Shown: positions 9,949 through 22,289, numbered from the stretch's first letter. The stretch is DNA of 64,000 nucleotides from Anastrepha obliqua (GCF_027943255.1 NC_072897.1:36554044-36618043), one strand, 5' to 3'. Numbers and translations: made by a program. The notes: a model not told the origin generated them from the sequence alone.

Positions 9949-12900
9949 TTATCTTCCTTCGTGGAACCATTTCGTGGCTCTTATGAAGCGTAGTATTGAT
10001 GCCAACCCCACGCCATACAGTTCTGTAAGAGAATTAAAAAAGTATTTACCTAGACAACCTGCTCTGATTTTAGCTAGGGCTGGACAATTGCAGAGGAAGT
10101 GCTCAACTGTTTCTTCCTCTTCCTCATCTCTGCAACTTCTGCAATATTCATGGGAGAAGACTCCTAGTCTCGAGGATTGCCTGCCAAATAGCCAGTAACC
10201 GGTTAAACAAGCCACGACCTTCGAGATATTGTCTCTTGAGAGACTAAGCAATTCCTTTGTTCTTTTCTTGTTTATTTGCGGCCATAGTAGTATCTTCATT
10301 TCTCCATGACCTATTGGCCTCTTGGTACTTTAATCACTCAGCAGTTGGAGAGCGGTACCCTTTCTGGCTAGCTCATCTGCTTTACAGTTTCCCTCAATAT
10401 CTCTATGTCCCGGAACCCAAATAAGGCTGACCTTGAATACGTCACTAATATCATTTAGAGCTGCCCGGCATTCCTGTGCAACCTTCGATCTTAGTAATGC
10501 CGCATTCATTGATTTGATGGCCGCCTGGCTATCCGAGAATATATTTATAATCGTTTTTGTTAGGGCGTGCGTATTTAGGTATGTAGCCACTTCTTTTATA
10601 GCTAATACCTCTGCCTGATAGACGCTGCAGTAGTCTGGTAGTCGAACGGATAGTTCCAGTCCTAATTCCTTCGAGAAAACTCCGTAGGCAACCTTATCGT
10701 CTAGCTTGGAGCCATCTGCATAAAAGTTTAATTCCCCCCTTCTCCATGGCCTTCTTGTATGCCACTCCCTTCTTGACGGTATACTCGTCTTGAAGAGTCT
10801 TTCAAAGGTGAGTCTAGGGATAGAGTAGTCTATTTCTTGTTTATGACTATTCAGAGAGTGCAAAATGGAAGCGTGGCCAAAGCACCGATCTTTCCATAGC
10901 GCCATACTTTTTAATCTGAGCACCGAGGCGGCGGCCACGTGTTTTCCTACCAGATTTAGGGCAGGTAAGTTGATTAGCACTTCCAGCGCTTTGTTTGGAG
11001 TAGTCCTTAAAGCGCCAGAGATGCACAAAAAAGCTGTTCTTTGGACCTTACTCATGGTTTTAGCGTAAGTCGCCTTTTGAGCAGATGGCCTCCATACAAG
11101 TATTCCGTACATTAAGATTGGCCTAACTACCGAAGTATAGAGCCAGTGCGTAATACGGGGTGTTAGTCCCCATTTGATACCGACCGCTTTTTTGCAAGTG
11201 TATAATGCAACGTTGGCCTTCTTTACTCTTTCCTCAATATTAGATTTCCACGTGAGTTTCCTGTCTAATATGAGTCCTAGGTACTTGACGTTCTCTTTGA
11301 AAGGAATCTCCACACCCTTAAAAGTTAGCGGGGAGATTATAGGGAGTCTATGTTTCTTTGTAAAGAGAATTATTTGAGTTTTTGAGGGGTTTATATCGAG
11401 TCCCCTGCTCTCAGTCCAGCTTCTAAGCGTGGCCATGTTAGAGCGCAGAATATCCATAAGGGTGTTAGGATATTTGCCTTTAACGGCGATTGCTACGTCA
11501 TCTGCGTAAGCTATGACGTGGCAACCCCCTCTTTCCAGGGTCAGCAACAGGGAGTTTACTGCCAAAATCCAAAGAAGAGGGGAGAGGACTCCACCTTGCG
11601 GTGTGCCCCTCCAGACCTTTCTGCTTAGAGTAGTGCTCCTAATTTAGCCGTTACCTTTCTTTTGATGAGTATATCTTCTATCAGGGCTACGACATGTGGT
11701 TCAACTCCAAAATCTTCTAATGAATCTACTATAGCGTTTGCATTTATATTGTTGAAGGCGCCTTCTATGTCTACGAAAGCAACCAATGCAAACTCTTTCT
11801 CCGACTAGTGCGTGTAAGGCGGTTTCTGTGGACTTCCCTTTAGTATAGGCATGTTGCGCCGAAGAGAGCCTATTTAAAGGCACGACACCCCGTATGTATT
11901 CATCTATCATTCTCTCCAGGATCTTAAGAAGAAAAAACGTTAGACTAATGGGTCTGAAGTCTTTAGGGCTAGTGTGTGAGGACCTACCTGCCTTGGGTAT
12001 GAAGGAGACTTTTGCCTCCCTCCATCCTAGCGGAATGTAGCCCATGTTAAGACAACTTCTAATGACAATTTTGATATACGGTAGTACAATGCCCCGTGAT
12101 TGCTGCAGTTCAGCGGGGTAGATACCGTCCGTTCCTGGCGATTTATAAGGACCAAAAGTATTAATAGCCCATTCGATTTTTGAGTGTGTAACTAAGAGAT
12201 TTCCTAGGTCGGATTGCCTTTCATTATTGGCGGAATGGTTTTGTTCCACCGGCTTGTTTCCTGGAAAGTGTGTGTCTAGGAGAAGACCTAACGATTCCTC
12301 ACTTGACGTAGTCCATGTATTCCCTTGACCTTGTAGGTAGCCTAGGTTGCATGGCGTCTTTGAGAGAATTTTTCTTAATCTGGCCGCTTCTGAAGTCTCT
12401 TCAATTTCTTTGCAATAATTTTGCCATGATTCACGCTGCGCAGTTCTAACTGCTTTTTTGTAGTTTTTCAATTCAGCCTTATAGGCTTGCCAGTCCTCTG
12501 ACCTTCTCGTGGCCTTGGCCAGATTAAATAGTGTTCTATGGGATTGTCGTAGCGAGGTTAGCTGCTTGGACCACCAAGGTGGTTTAGACTTCCCTCTGGG
12601 TCGGACAACCGGACAGCTGGCTGCCAACGAGCTATTCAATGCTTTAGTTACCTGATTAACCAGTTTATCCAACTCCCCACAAGTAGTGGGGTATTTGGGG
12701 GTTTTCTTTGGCAGTAGAGCTCTTAATTTTTTATTGTAAACTCCCCAGTCAGTTTTCCGTATATTCCTGAACTGACTAACTTGGGGAGACCTAGTGTCGA
12801 TTTCGAATTCAATATACCGATGGTCTGAGAACGAATTTTCGTTTGAAACTCGCCATCTTTTAATGTGATTAGAGAACATGTCGGAAGCCAGGGTGATGTC

Positions 12901-13446
12901 CAAAACTTCCTCTCTGTTCATAGTAACAAAAGTCGGCTCTGAGCCTATATTCAAAACACTAATTCTATTTCCTAAGATAAAGTCCAGTAGTGACTCACCT
13001 CTAGCGTTAGTGTCGCTGCTCCCCCACAGGATGTTGTGAGCATTTGCGTCGGAGGAGACAACCAAATGTTTGTTCTTCCGGGCTGCCTCTTGCACCAGAG
13101 TACGGACTTCGTCCGGCGGAGCATCCCTGTCATAGGCCATATAGGCGGAGGCTATCCAAAAACCGGTTTTCCCGAGCTCGATGCTTGCCGCTACCATGTC
13201 GCCGCTACTAAGCTGTGGGAGCAAGAAGATATTTATATTATTTTTAGCGAGGATGCAGCTACGGATCTTACCTCTGTGTTGTATGGCAATCAGTTTAAAG
13301 CCCTTCACTCCGAGTCCGCAGATTTTATTGCGGTATATCCACGGCTCTTGAATGAGGGCTATGTCAAGTCCACCGGCAGCCAAGCGGACGAAAAGATGCG
13401 CGGACGCAAGTTTGGAGTGGTGGAGATTAATTTGGATCAGCTTCAT
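9949..13446 (-). pseudogene. LOA-like element 1, ORF2 (endonuclease, RT, RNase H)
   Basis: ORF2 starts at ATG 13446 (MKLIQINLHHSKLASAHLFV). Endonuclease motifs are ALIQEPWIYRNKICGL and SSDANAHNILWGSSDTNARG. RT follows: FGPYKSPGTDGIYPAELQ, SPKDFRPISLTFFLLKILER, GTPQGGVLSPLLW near 11600, and HVIAYADDVAIAVKG near 11510. RNase H is in 11565-10330: LNFYADGSKLDD, YQAEVLAIKE, IFSDSQAAIKSM and VPGHRDIEGNCKADELA. The C-terminal Cys region is at 10299-9949. Stops or frameshifts near 11700, 11570 and 10315 make it inactive. Confidence 0.88.
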
Positions 13447-14883
13447 GAGAATCTGTCCGTTTCATCTCCACCATAGTGACCTCGACGTCCTCTTCCGAGA
13501 TCTCCCCACCCTCAATGTCAGCGAGGAGATCATCTTCGTTAAACAGCGGCCCCACACCGGTCAGCCTCTCCGAGTCGGTTGAACATTGGCTGTTGGCCAA
13601 CCCTTCTGCAGTATCGCTCCGCAAGCTCGCTTTGTCACTCTCCTCATCTGAGTTCAAAGCTGGCTCGTCGCTGCGATAGATTCGAGTGGTTGCGTCAACG
13701 AACCCGAACCTCACGACATTGTTTTTCTGCGCCAGTGGGCCAAGCGATTCTCCATTGAGGATGAGCATCACCTGTCGCCTACCTTCTACTGGCTCCTCTA
13801 TTCTACCTACCTTCCAATTATGCGTTGGCAGGTCTCTGTTGCAGGATTTGAAAATTTCCTCAATTTTGTTTGGCTCTGCCGGCTTGGCCGGAATCCAAAC
13901 TCGAACTCGAGGCCTGCTTGGAATTTCATCCTTGCTGACCGCATCGAGTTTGGCACCCGGCCAAACCTCTCCTATCTTGTTTACGGCCAACCTGTAGAGC
14001 GTGGCTGACCTAGTGTCTTCGCAGGCGATGAGTTTAGCTCTACCTTGATACCAGCCTGCGTCATGACAAAGGGGAGGAGGTCCGGGGTGTTCCTCTAGGA
14101 TCTGGAGGTACACTTCGGCGATAGCCTCCTCAATCCACCTCCATTTTCCCTTAGGAATCACTCCTTCCTCCTCTTCTTTGTCGATGACGGCCAGTATCTC
14201 ACCGCCGCCTTTTACCACCTCACTAAAGGTTGGATGTTTTTGGCCACCTACCTTCTGTCTTTTGGCGGCCCTTTCCATTGTCTGCTCTGCAGACCGTTGT
14301 CTTTTGGGAGTAGCATCCGCCGGTTTTCCCAAGTCGGATATTACTCCCTTTGCCCACTCCAGCGAAGTAGCCTGGTCTTCGGTTAGCTGGTCTGTTGCTA
14401 CCTCTCCTAGTCTAAATAAGACCCTGCTGGCCGCCTTCTTTTCGTAATAATTTCGTTTGGAGGGGCGGACATGTTTAGCCGCCCCCCCCGTTCTGCGCTT
14501 ATGAACTGCCTAGAAGTACTAGGCCCCTCTATGGCAACCTGCCGGTGAATCCTAAAAGCAGGTGCCGACCCCCGTACTCTATAAGAGGTTAAGGTGGGAT
14601 GGGGGATATTTGTCCTACGCAGCGTTGCCCTCGCAGCTTCTGCCATTGACTGATTTGAGGCCGGTTTACCCAAACCTCCTCACCCCCCGCTGCCTCCTGC
14701 AGTACTCGTGCTGGGACCAGCCCTTTCGCTTAGGCCCCCTCTAGCTCCTAATAGCGGCGGTCTGACCACTGCCTTGCTCTCGGCTGTAGCAGTAGTCGAA
14801 GCCACCTTTGTTGGTTTTTTGGGAGGACCGACCTCCTTGTGAAAAATGTTTTTCTTATTTGACATGTTCATTTTTGGTCCCAC
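13427..14883 (-). pseudogene. LOA-like element 1, ORF1
   Basis: ORF1 is split over three frames: 14883-14680 (MGPKMNMSNKKNIF, basic and proline-rich), 14673-14407 (KPASNQSMAEAARATLRR) and 14332-13427 (KWRWIEEAIAEVYLQILEEH to KRTDSHEADPN). The last frame holds the conserved globular part, with RPRVRVWIPAKPAEPNKIEE followed by acidic residues. No zinc knuckles were seen. The C-terminal codons overlap the ORF2 start by 20 nt in another frame, a common non-LTR layout for reinitiated translation. Confidence 0.7.
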
Positions 14884-15228
14884 GAGTGTCGGACAAGGGA
14901 GGTCCGCCTGTGCAGAGGTCCGTGTGCACAGGTAAGGCTAGATAGAACCGTAGGTCGCCAGGTATCCGGAGCACTCCGTTCAAGACTGGGCTATTTTTGG
15001 TCTGGGTCCCCAGCCAGGGTGAACCTCGGCACGGGTCGTACAACACCTTGTTCCGACCCAGGGCAGATCTTGGTCATCGTTCAAAAAGCAGCCCGAACCA
15101 AGGGAATGAAGTGCGTTCGCTCAATACTGGAAAGTATTCAAGTGACAACACTATCATCCATTGGTAAGGTCTGGTTAGTGATTCGACTAAGCCTGCGCAC
15201 CACGGCAAGGTGTCTGCCATCGCGAAGG

Positions 15229-15665
15229 ATAGCAGACACTATTTCGTCTTTATTTCTAAAGTTGGAGAATAAAGAATCTGCAGCTTCCAAAAAAGCTTGT
15301 TTTATGATTTCCCCGTCTTCATAAGGTTTTTTCTTTTGTGCAATTATCTGGGAAACACGATAAGATGCTTCAGTTGCAGCCTTATTTTTGTCGATTGTTT
15401 TCAAAAATATTGACTGTTGTCCAATTAACTGGATTTTTAAATGTTTCAGTTTTTCTTTTCTGGTGGCAGAATTTAACGGGAATGCCTTCTCAAAATTCGA
15501 ATGTACAGTTTTATGATGCCTCTCAATATTTCCTTTTTTAGGAACTGACACAGATGTATTACATAACAAACAAACACTTTTGCCTTTAACTTCTGTGAAG
15601 AAGAATTGTTCTTCCCATTCCGAATGGAAATGGTATGTCTTCGCCTTCTTACTACTGCTTGCCAT
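15229..15665 (-). pseudogene. hAT transposase, N-terminal part with BED zinc finger
   Basis: I chose the ATG at 15663-15665 (MASSSKKAKTYHFHSEWEEQ) because it starts the conserved finger region; an in-frame ATG at 15749 adds 28 unconserved residues. CLLCNTSVSVPKKGNIERHHKTVH gives the C2H2 spacing of a BED finger, with W at EWEEQFFF. The frame continues to FSNFRNKDEIVSAI, where the LOA element enters. The protein family resembles vertebrate GTF2IRD2/ZBED-like domesticated hAT proteins. Confidence 0.85.
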
Positions 15666-16131
15666 AATGTTTCGAACTCTAACCCAACCGCTGCACGCAG
15701 AACGTTGATAATGCCGTTCAGTATTAAACTGAGCGCAATGTGCGTGCATTGCGTATATATAAAGTCAAAAAATTCTCGAACACACTAATCGGTTCCAGCC
15801 GATCCTAGAACGGAGACGCGACTTCGCGTCGTGTTTGTCGGCGCGAAATCGCTTACCGCAGTGTTGCCGCTGTTTATCTATTTATTATGAAAATTTCTGA
15901 AATTTGCTAATACTGGTATGATTTTCAGACTGTTGGATTTTTTGCAACGTGAGCAGCGCGAGCTACCAGAATTGCCTTTGCGAGCTACCGGTAGCTCGCG
16001 ATCGACGGGTTGGCGACCACTGCTATACAGCAAGTAACATACTTATGATATAATTATACTCTAATGGATAAGTGTATGTGTGTGTGTTAATAGATATAGT
16101 TTTGTACAGATTGTTGTGGAAATCGTGTATA

Positions 16132-16592
16132 AGTTAATAAATTATATATTTATTTTGGTTTTTAAAAAATATTTAAGAGCTTAGCTCTTTATTAATTGAA
16201 TTATCTTTTTACACTATGACTTAAAATTACAATATGTCTTATAAATAATCTTATGCTGGTCTTTTACATAATTCTTTATTGATCAGCATTTTAATTATTT
16301 GCACATACTTTATTGATCAGCATTTTAATTATTTGGCACAGTTCAGCAAAAGTAAGCATAAATGATTTATAAGCATTTAGCTGCAATGTAAGCATAAATG
16401 ATTTATAAGCATTTAGCTGCAATGTAAGCAGTCATGAAATCAGTACATCGAACTTAGCTAAATATGCTGACTAGATATTGAAATATGACAACTGATATGA
16501 AATAACTAAATATTGAAATATGAAATCAGTACAACGAGCTTAGCTAAATATGCTGACTAAATATTGAAATATGAATAAATGTTGCATTAACT
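16132..16592 (-). repeat. gypsy-type 3' LTR (461 bp)
   Basis: It matches the other LTR after removal of the mariner from that copy. It carries an extra 34-bp tandem copy (unit starts at 16274 and 16308, CTTTATTGATCAGCATTTTA) that the 5' LTR lacks. Both LTRs share a 36-bp tandem repeat with GTAAGCATAAATGATTTATA. The two LTRs otherwise differ by only scattered substitutions. Confidence 0.9.
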
Positions 16593-16603
16593 CTTCCCCT
16601 CTT
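16593..16603 (-). promoter_or_regulatory. polypurine tract
   Basis: AAGAGGGGAAG on the minus strand lies immediately upstream of the 3' LTR. This is the expected site and composition for plus-strand priming. Confidence 0.8.
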
Positions 16604-16624
16604 AAAAGCGATCGTCCTCGAGCG

Positions 16625-17247
16625 TTACGTGTTGTAATTGAAATATGGTGCTGTACTATTCGTGTGGTCATCGTATTCTGTTGACTGTGTGTTAGCCTCT
16701 TCTTGTGTAGTTTTCATTCTCTCCAATGGTATTTGTTTTACGTATTTTCCGATTACTTTATTTTCCTTTATTGGTCTAAATTTCATCATTAGCCCTATTA
16801 TTAGAACCAGTAATAGGCTGGATACGCCAAAGTTTGTTACTGTTGATATTAAGGTTCTTCTTTTTGCTTCTTCGATGTGCTTAAGGTTTTTTAAATGCAA
16901 TTCCTTCATCATTTCAAGACTTAGAATTTCTTCCTCTGGGCTTATTGTATTGCTGGGCTGGAGAATAGCAGGAAGTGGGTTGTTTGCTGATATTCCGTTG
17001 AAAATATATTGCTGGTTGTCGATGATAACTGTGGAATTTTGGAATTGCATCGCATATGATCCATTGAGTCGCATTTCTTCATTGTCCAATGTGACTGACT
17101 CTTCGTATTGGTTTAAAAATAGTATTCCTGGTAAAATGGCTTCTATTGCGGATACGTGTTGGTTGTTGATTGTTGTACAGTTAGCTGGATGACTGTTGAG
17201 TAGGTTTGGTATGCACGAGGAGTTGCTTATGTCAATAATGTCCTTAT
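16625..17247 (-). pseudogene. errantivirus-type env, C-terminal part (broken)
   Basis: The 17089-16625 frame, plus upstream codons to 17247, has a hydrophobic run near 16850-16790 that fits a transmembrane anchor, followed by a basic and polar cytoplasmic tail. It ends just before the polypurine tract. The reading frame is continuous across the Helentron insertion site with the fragment beginning at 21351, which shows a clean insertion into env. Confidence 0.75.
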
Positions 17248-17499
17248 CTATACTAATATTATAAAGAGGAAAACTTTGTTTGTTTGTTTGGTTGTAATAA
17301 ATAGGCTCAAAAACTACTGGACCGATTTTAAAAATTCTTTCACCATTCGAAAGCTACATTATCCACGAGTAACATAGATCATATTTTATTTTGGAAAAAA
17401 ATAGGGTTCCGTAAGATATTTGGATTTTTCGGACACAACCTGAAAAACAACTTATATATAAAATAAAGTCAACTTTTTGTGTGTGTTCGTTAACCGGCC

Positions 17500-20400
17500 G
17501 TGTCTTTGCACAGAATTAAACCAAACTTACACACATTGTTAAGTAGGTATTGAAGATGGTTTCCGTATAGTTTGGATACCTATTGGTGGATAGGGTTCGA
17601 GATATAGGTCAAAACGTGGACCCGGGTAACCTTTGGATGTGTACGTACAATACGGGTATCAAATTGAAGCTGTTGGTGGATGCTTTAGTTCAGAGTATTT
17701 TTCATGCTGCTCCGTGACTAGGGTCTCGAGATAGAGACCAAAACGTGGACCCTAGAATGTGTTTGTTCAATATGGATATCAAATTGAAGCTGTTGGTGAA
17801 TGCTTTAGTACAGAGTGTTTTTCATACCGCTCCGTCACTGGGGTCTCAAGATATAGGTCAAAACGTGGACCCGGGTAACCTTCGGATGTGGTTGTACAAT
17901 ATGGGTATCAAATGGAAGCTTTTGGTGGATGCTTTAGTTCAGAGTATTTTTCATGCCGCTCCGTGACTAGGGTCTCGAGACAGAGACCAAAACGTGGACC
18001 CTAGAATGTGTATGTACAATATGGATATCAAATTGAAGCTGTTGGTGAACGCTTTAGTACAGAGTATTTTTCATGCCTCTCCGTGACTGGGGTCTCGAGA
18101 TATAGGTCAAAACGTGGACCCGGGTAACCTTTGGTTGTGTATGTACAATATGGGTATCAAATGAAAGCTGTTGATAAGTGCTTTAATACGGGGTAATTAT
18201 CATACCTATTGATGACTAGGGTCTCGAAATATATGCCAAAACGTGGACCCGCCGTGTCTTTGCACCGAATTAAACCAAACTTACACACATTGTTAAGGAG
18301 GTATTGAAGATGGTTTCCGTATAGTTTGGATACCTATTGGTAGATAGGGTCTCAAGATATAGGTCAAAACGTGGACCCAGGTAACCTTTGGCTGTGGTTG
18401 TACAATATGGGTATCAAATGGAAGCTTTTGGTGGATGCTTTAGTTCAGAGTATTTTTCATGCCGCTCCGTGACTAGGGTCTCGAGACAGAGACCAAAACG
18501 TGGACCCTAGAATGTGTATGTACAATATGGATATCAAATTGAAGCTGTTGGTGAATGCTTTAGTACAGAGTATTTTTCATGCCTCTCCGTGACTGGGGTC
18601 TCGAGATATAGGTCAAAACGTGGACCCGGGTAACCTTTGGTTGTGTATGTACAATATGGGTATCAAATGAAAGCTGTTGATAAGTGCTTTAATACGGGGT
18701 AATTATCATACCTATTGATGACTAGGGTCTCGAAATATATGCCAAAACGTGGACCCGCCGTGTCTTTAAATCGAATTAAACCAAACTTACACACATTGTT
18801 AAGGAGGTATTGAAGATGGTTTCCGTATAGTTTGGATACCTATTGGTAGATAGGGTTCGAGATATAGGTCAAAACGTGGACCCGGGTAACCTTCGGATGT
18901 GTATGTACAATATGGGTTTCAAATGGAATCTGTTGGTGAATGCTTTAGTTCAGAGTATTTCCATCCGCTCCGTGACTAGGGTCTCGAGATAGAGACCAAA
19001 ACGTGGACCCTAGAATGTGTTTGTACAATATGGATATCAAATGAGAGCTGTTGATTAGTGCTTTAATATGGGGTAATTTTCATACCTATTGATGACTAGG
19101 GTATCGAAATATATACCAAAACGTGGACCCTAGAATGTGTTTTTACAATATGGATATCAAATGAAAGCTGTTGATAAGTGTTTTAATACGGGGTAATTTT
19201 CATACCTATTGATGACTAGGGTCTCGAAATATATACCAAAACGTGGACCCGCCGTGTCTTTCAACCGAATTAAACCAAACTTACACACATTGTTAAGTAG
19301 GTATTGAAGATGTTTTCCGTATAGTCTGAATACCTATTGGTAGATAGGGTCTCGAGATATAGGTCAAAACGGGGTAACCTTCGGACGTGTATGTACAATA
19401 TGGGTATCAAATGGAAGCTGTTGGTGAATGCTTTAGTTCAGAGTATTTTTCATGCCGCTCCGTGACTAGGGTCTCGAGATAGAGACCAAAACGTGGACCC
19501 TAGAATGTGTTTGTACAATGTGAATATCAAATGAGAGCTGTTGATAAGTGTTTTAATACGGGGTAATTTTCATACCTATTGATGACTAGGGTATCGAAAT
19601 ATATACCAAAACGTGGACCCTAGAATGTGTTTTTACAATATGGATATCAAATGATAGCTGTTGATAAGTGTTTTAATACGGGGTAATTTTCATACCTATT
19701 GATGACTAGGGTCTGGAAATATATGCCAAAACGTGGACCCGCAGTGTCTTTGAACCGAATTAAACCAAACTTACACACATTGTTAAGTAGGTATTGAAGA
19801 TGTTTTCCGTATAGTCTGAATACCTATTGGTAGATAGGGTCTCTAGATATAGGTCAAAACGGGGTAACCTTCGGACGTGTATGTACAATATGGGTATCAA
19901 ATGGAAGCTGTTGGTGAATGCTTTAGTTCGGAGTATTTTTCATGCCGCTCCGTGACTAGGGTCTCGATATAGAGACCAAAACGTGGACCCTAGAATGTGT
20001 TTGTACAATGTGGATATCAAATGAGAGCTGTTGATAAGTGTTTTGATACGGGGTAATTTTCATACCTATTGATGACTAGGGTCTCGAAATATATACCAAA
20101 ACGTGGACCCGCCGTGTCTTTGAACCGAATTAAACCAAACTTACACACATTGTTAAGTAGGTATTGGAAATGGTTTCCGTATAGTTTGAATACCTATTGG
20201 TGGATAGGGTCTCGAGATATAGGTCAAAACGTGGACCCGGGTAACCTTCGGACGTGTATGTACAATATGGGTATCAAATGGAAGCTGTTGGTGGATGCTT
20301 TAGTTCAGAGTATTTTTCATGCTGATCCGTGACTAGGGTCTCCAGATAGAGACCAAAACGTGGACCCGGGAATGTGTTTGTACAATATGGATGTCAAATG

Positions 20401-20690
20401 GAAGCTGTTGGTGAATGCTTTAGTACACAGTATTTTTTATGCCGCTCCGTGACTGGGGTCTCGAGATATAGGTCAAAACGTGGACCCGGGTAACCTTTGG
20501 TTGTGTATGTACAATATGGGTATCAAATGAAAGCTGGTGATAAGTGCTTTAATATGGGGTAATTTTCATACCTATTGATGACTAGGGTCTCGAGATATAT
20601 GCCAAAACGTGGACCCGCCGTGTCTTTGCACCGAATTAAACCAAACTTACACACATTGTTAAGTAAGTATTGAAAATGGGTTTCGTAAAG
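17500..20690 (+). repeat. higher-order minisatellite inside the Helentron
   Basis: A marker segment (CGTGTCTTTG ... CCAAACTTACACACATTGTT) recurs seven times, near 17501, 18250, 18757, 19251, 19739, 20110 and 20618. Spacings run from about 370 to 750 bp. Between markers lie variable numbers of roughly 120-128-bp subunits, each containing AAAACGTGGACCC and ATCAAATG. The variable subunit number makes this a two-level repeat. Short ORFs inside it are by-products. Confidence 0.85.
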
Positions 20691-21059
20691 TTTGGTTGTA
20701 ATTCGGAACACTGGCAACGCGTACAGGGTCCTTTTGAACTAGCCATAATGTCGTTTACTTTTTTAACGCTTGGGGTGGAACTGAACTGTCAAATTGACAA
20801 TGTGAGTAACAATGTGTCAATATTTCTTTCTGATTTGGACGCCATAAGGAGAAGACGTAATTGCAAAGTGTAAAAATTTTTTGTGAATTTTTTTGGAGTG
20901 GATTTTGGAACAGTGAATAATTTCTTACGAAATTTGTGAATTTAATGTGAAATCCGAATGTTTACATGAAATTATGTGTTCGTGGAAAAAAAAAATTTTT
21001 TCGTTTTTTTTTCAAATATATAAATTGAAAATAGTTATAAAAGGTTCACTGTTTAATAA

Positions 21060-21185
21060 AACATATAAATTGAAAAGAAAAATTCATGGGTGATCAGGAA
21101 AAAAGACGATTGTTTCTTAGTTATTCATATGCGTTGATTTGAAATTTAAAAACAATCTTCTTTTTTCCTGATTTTCAATTTATAT
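21060..21185. repeat. imperfect palindrome near the Helentron 3' end
   Basis: ATCAGGAAAAAAGACGATTG near 21095 pairs with AAACAATCTTCTTTTTTCCT near 21150. TATAAATTGAAAA and TTTTCAATTTATA extend the stem, giving about 40 bp of stem around a 50-nt loop. It may be a structural element of the transposon. Confidence 0.65.
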
Positions 21186-21350
21186 TTTATATTTACTCAA
21201 AAACAAATAGAAAAACAAAAAATATTGTTTATGCCAAAGCGCTTGAATAAAGAATGAAGAAATAAATAATATGAAAACCATATATTTTCTGTTCTAAACC
21301 ATGTCTATTTTATTTTAGTGTGCCCAGCGAAGGGGGCCGGGTTTGCTAGT

Positions 21351-22239
21351 CATTACATATTTCTAATGTGTTATGCTTTTCGCACTCATTTCTTTTCCCA
21401 AATATTGTATTTTCACATATTAAAATTTTTTCGAATTGTATTTTATTTATTTTGTTTCCCTTTTTTATTGGTTTTATTAGTAATGATTCGCATGTATTTT
21501 TATTGGTTAAGGGAATATTTACTACATATAATATTACTGAGTTATTTGCAGCTACATTAATGTTAGAAAGGCTTCGTCTATATTATTAAAGGGGTTATTT
21601 TGATTTTCATGAATGCTTTTCATTAAATTTATTTCATTATTTGAAAATATGTAAGAATTTACTGTGCCTGTTTTTGCCCAATGAAAGGCGTAATTTATGT
21701 TAGCAATATTTCCTTTCATTATATCTAGCTTATACTTAATATTAACAGCTACATTGTGTTGTATGTTTTCATTATTTTTTAATGCATATTTTATTAGATT
21801 GTTCTGTAATGTTTTTTATTCTTTCACTTAGTACTCTATTTATAATTATTTGATTATTACTGTTTTCCAATGCATTATTGATTTTTTCACTTAAGATTCT
21901 AAAGTCGTTATAATCTGGGCTTCCTGCAAGCCATTTCCAAGCAGTGCCTAATATTTTAATTGAGCGTTTATTTTTATTATGTTTCGGTTGTGTTTTTAAT
22001 TTATCCAAATTGTTCTGGATGTTTTCAACTTCGTGTTCTAGAAAAGGAAGGAGTGGGTTAGTGTTAATGATTTTTTGCTGTATGGTAGTGTTAAGGTAGT
22101 CCAAGGTCTCTTGGTATTCGTCTCAGTTAATAACGTATACGATCCTATATATTCCAGTTTGTAGTCTTGTCCATCCTGTATTAAATGTAACTAATTGTGC
22201 GTTCGTATAGTCAATTATTCGAAATCCTGCGTTTGCCAT
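21351..22239 (-). pseudogene. errantivirus-type env, N-terminal part (broken)
   Basis: The minus-strand ATG at 22237-22239 follows integrase. A stop lies near 22124 and the main frame is 22104-21772. That frame holds a basic, furin-like cleavage motif followed by the hydrophobic-aromatic segment typical of errantivirus envelope proteins, near 21960-21900. Such proteins act in membrane fusion. The downstream part is decayed and is interrupted at 21350 by the Helentron. The gene is non-functional. Confidence 0.75.
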
Positions 22240-22289
22240 TTGAAAATATAATCTAAAGTGGGAATATAGCAAGGGGAAAAAAATTTGTT

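Larger units (their letters stand above)
9852..15228 (-). mobile_element. LOA-like non-LTR retrotransposon 1, full length (5.38 kb)
   Basis: The 13-bp duplication ATAGCAGACACTA lies at 9839-9851 and 15229-15241, inside the hAT transposase. The minus-strand 5' end begins CCTTCGCGATGGCAGACACC and the 3' end is a CCTAACCTAACC tract. It encodes ORF1 and an overlapping ORF2 with endonuclease, RT and RNase H, the LOA layout. I cannot exclude a related RNase-H-bearing clade. Both ORFs have a few frameshifts or stops. The target duplication is perfect, so the copy is relatively recent. Confidence 0.85.
8300..16022 (-). mobile_element. hAT transposon (ZBED/GTF2IRD2-like transposase), carrying a LOA insertion
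   Basis: The 8-bp duplication CTATACAG lies at 8292-8299 and 16023-16030. Terminal inverted repeats are CTGTGGTCACCAACC (left) and CAGTGGTCGCCAACC (right, reverse complement), 13 of 15 identical. An 8-bp duplication and a CAG-type terminus fit hAT. Without the LOA insertion the element is about 2.33 kb and encodes one BED-finger transposase on the minus strand. It inserted in the ORF1-ORF2 spacer of the I-like element. The transposase is broken by the LOA element and one frameshift, so it is non-autonomous now. Confidence 0.9.
17248..21350 (+). mobile_element. Helentron-associated INE-type element (non-autonomous) with tandem arrays
   Basis: The 5' end CTATACTAATATTATAAAG followed by TTTGTTTGTTTG and CTCAAAAACTACTGGACCGA is the signature start of insect Helentron/INE elements. 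The 3' end CGAAGGGGGCCGGGTTTGCT, AGT also matches. No target duplication is present and the env frame is restored when the element is left out, as expected for rolling-circle transposons. The element is unusually long (4.1 kb) because of an internal minisatellite. No Rep/helicase is encoded. Confidence 0.8.

Noticed and set aside
13036..13476. 146-codon plus-strand ORF
   Set aside because: It is the complement of the LOA-like element 1 endonuclease and has no independent domain.
17745..20332. ORFs of 73 and 87 codons in the Helentron
   Set aside because: They are translations of minisatellite units and repeat with the array.
17500..20690. CRISPR-like array
   Set aside because: Repeat units are over 100 bp with no short spacers, inside a eukaryotic rolling-circle element.
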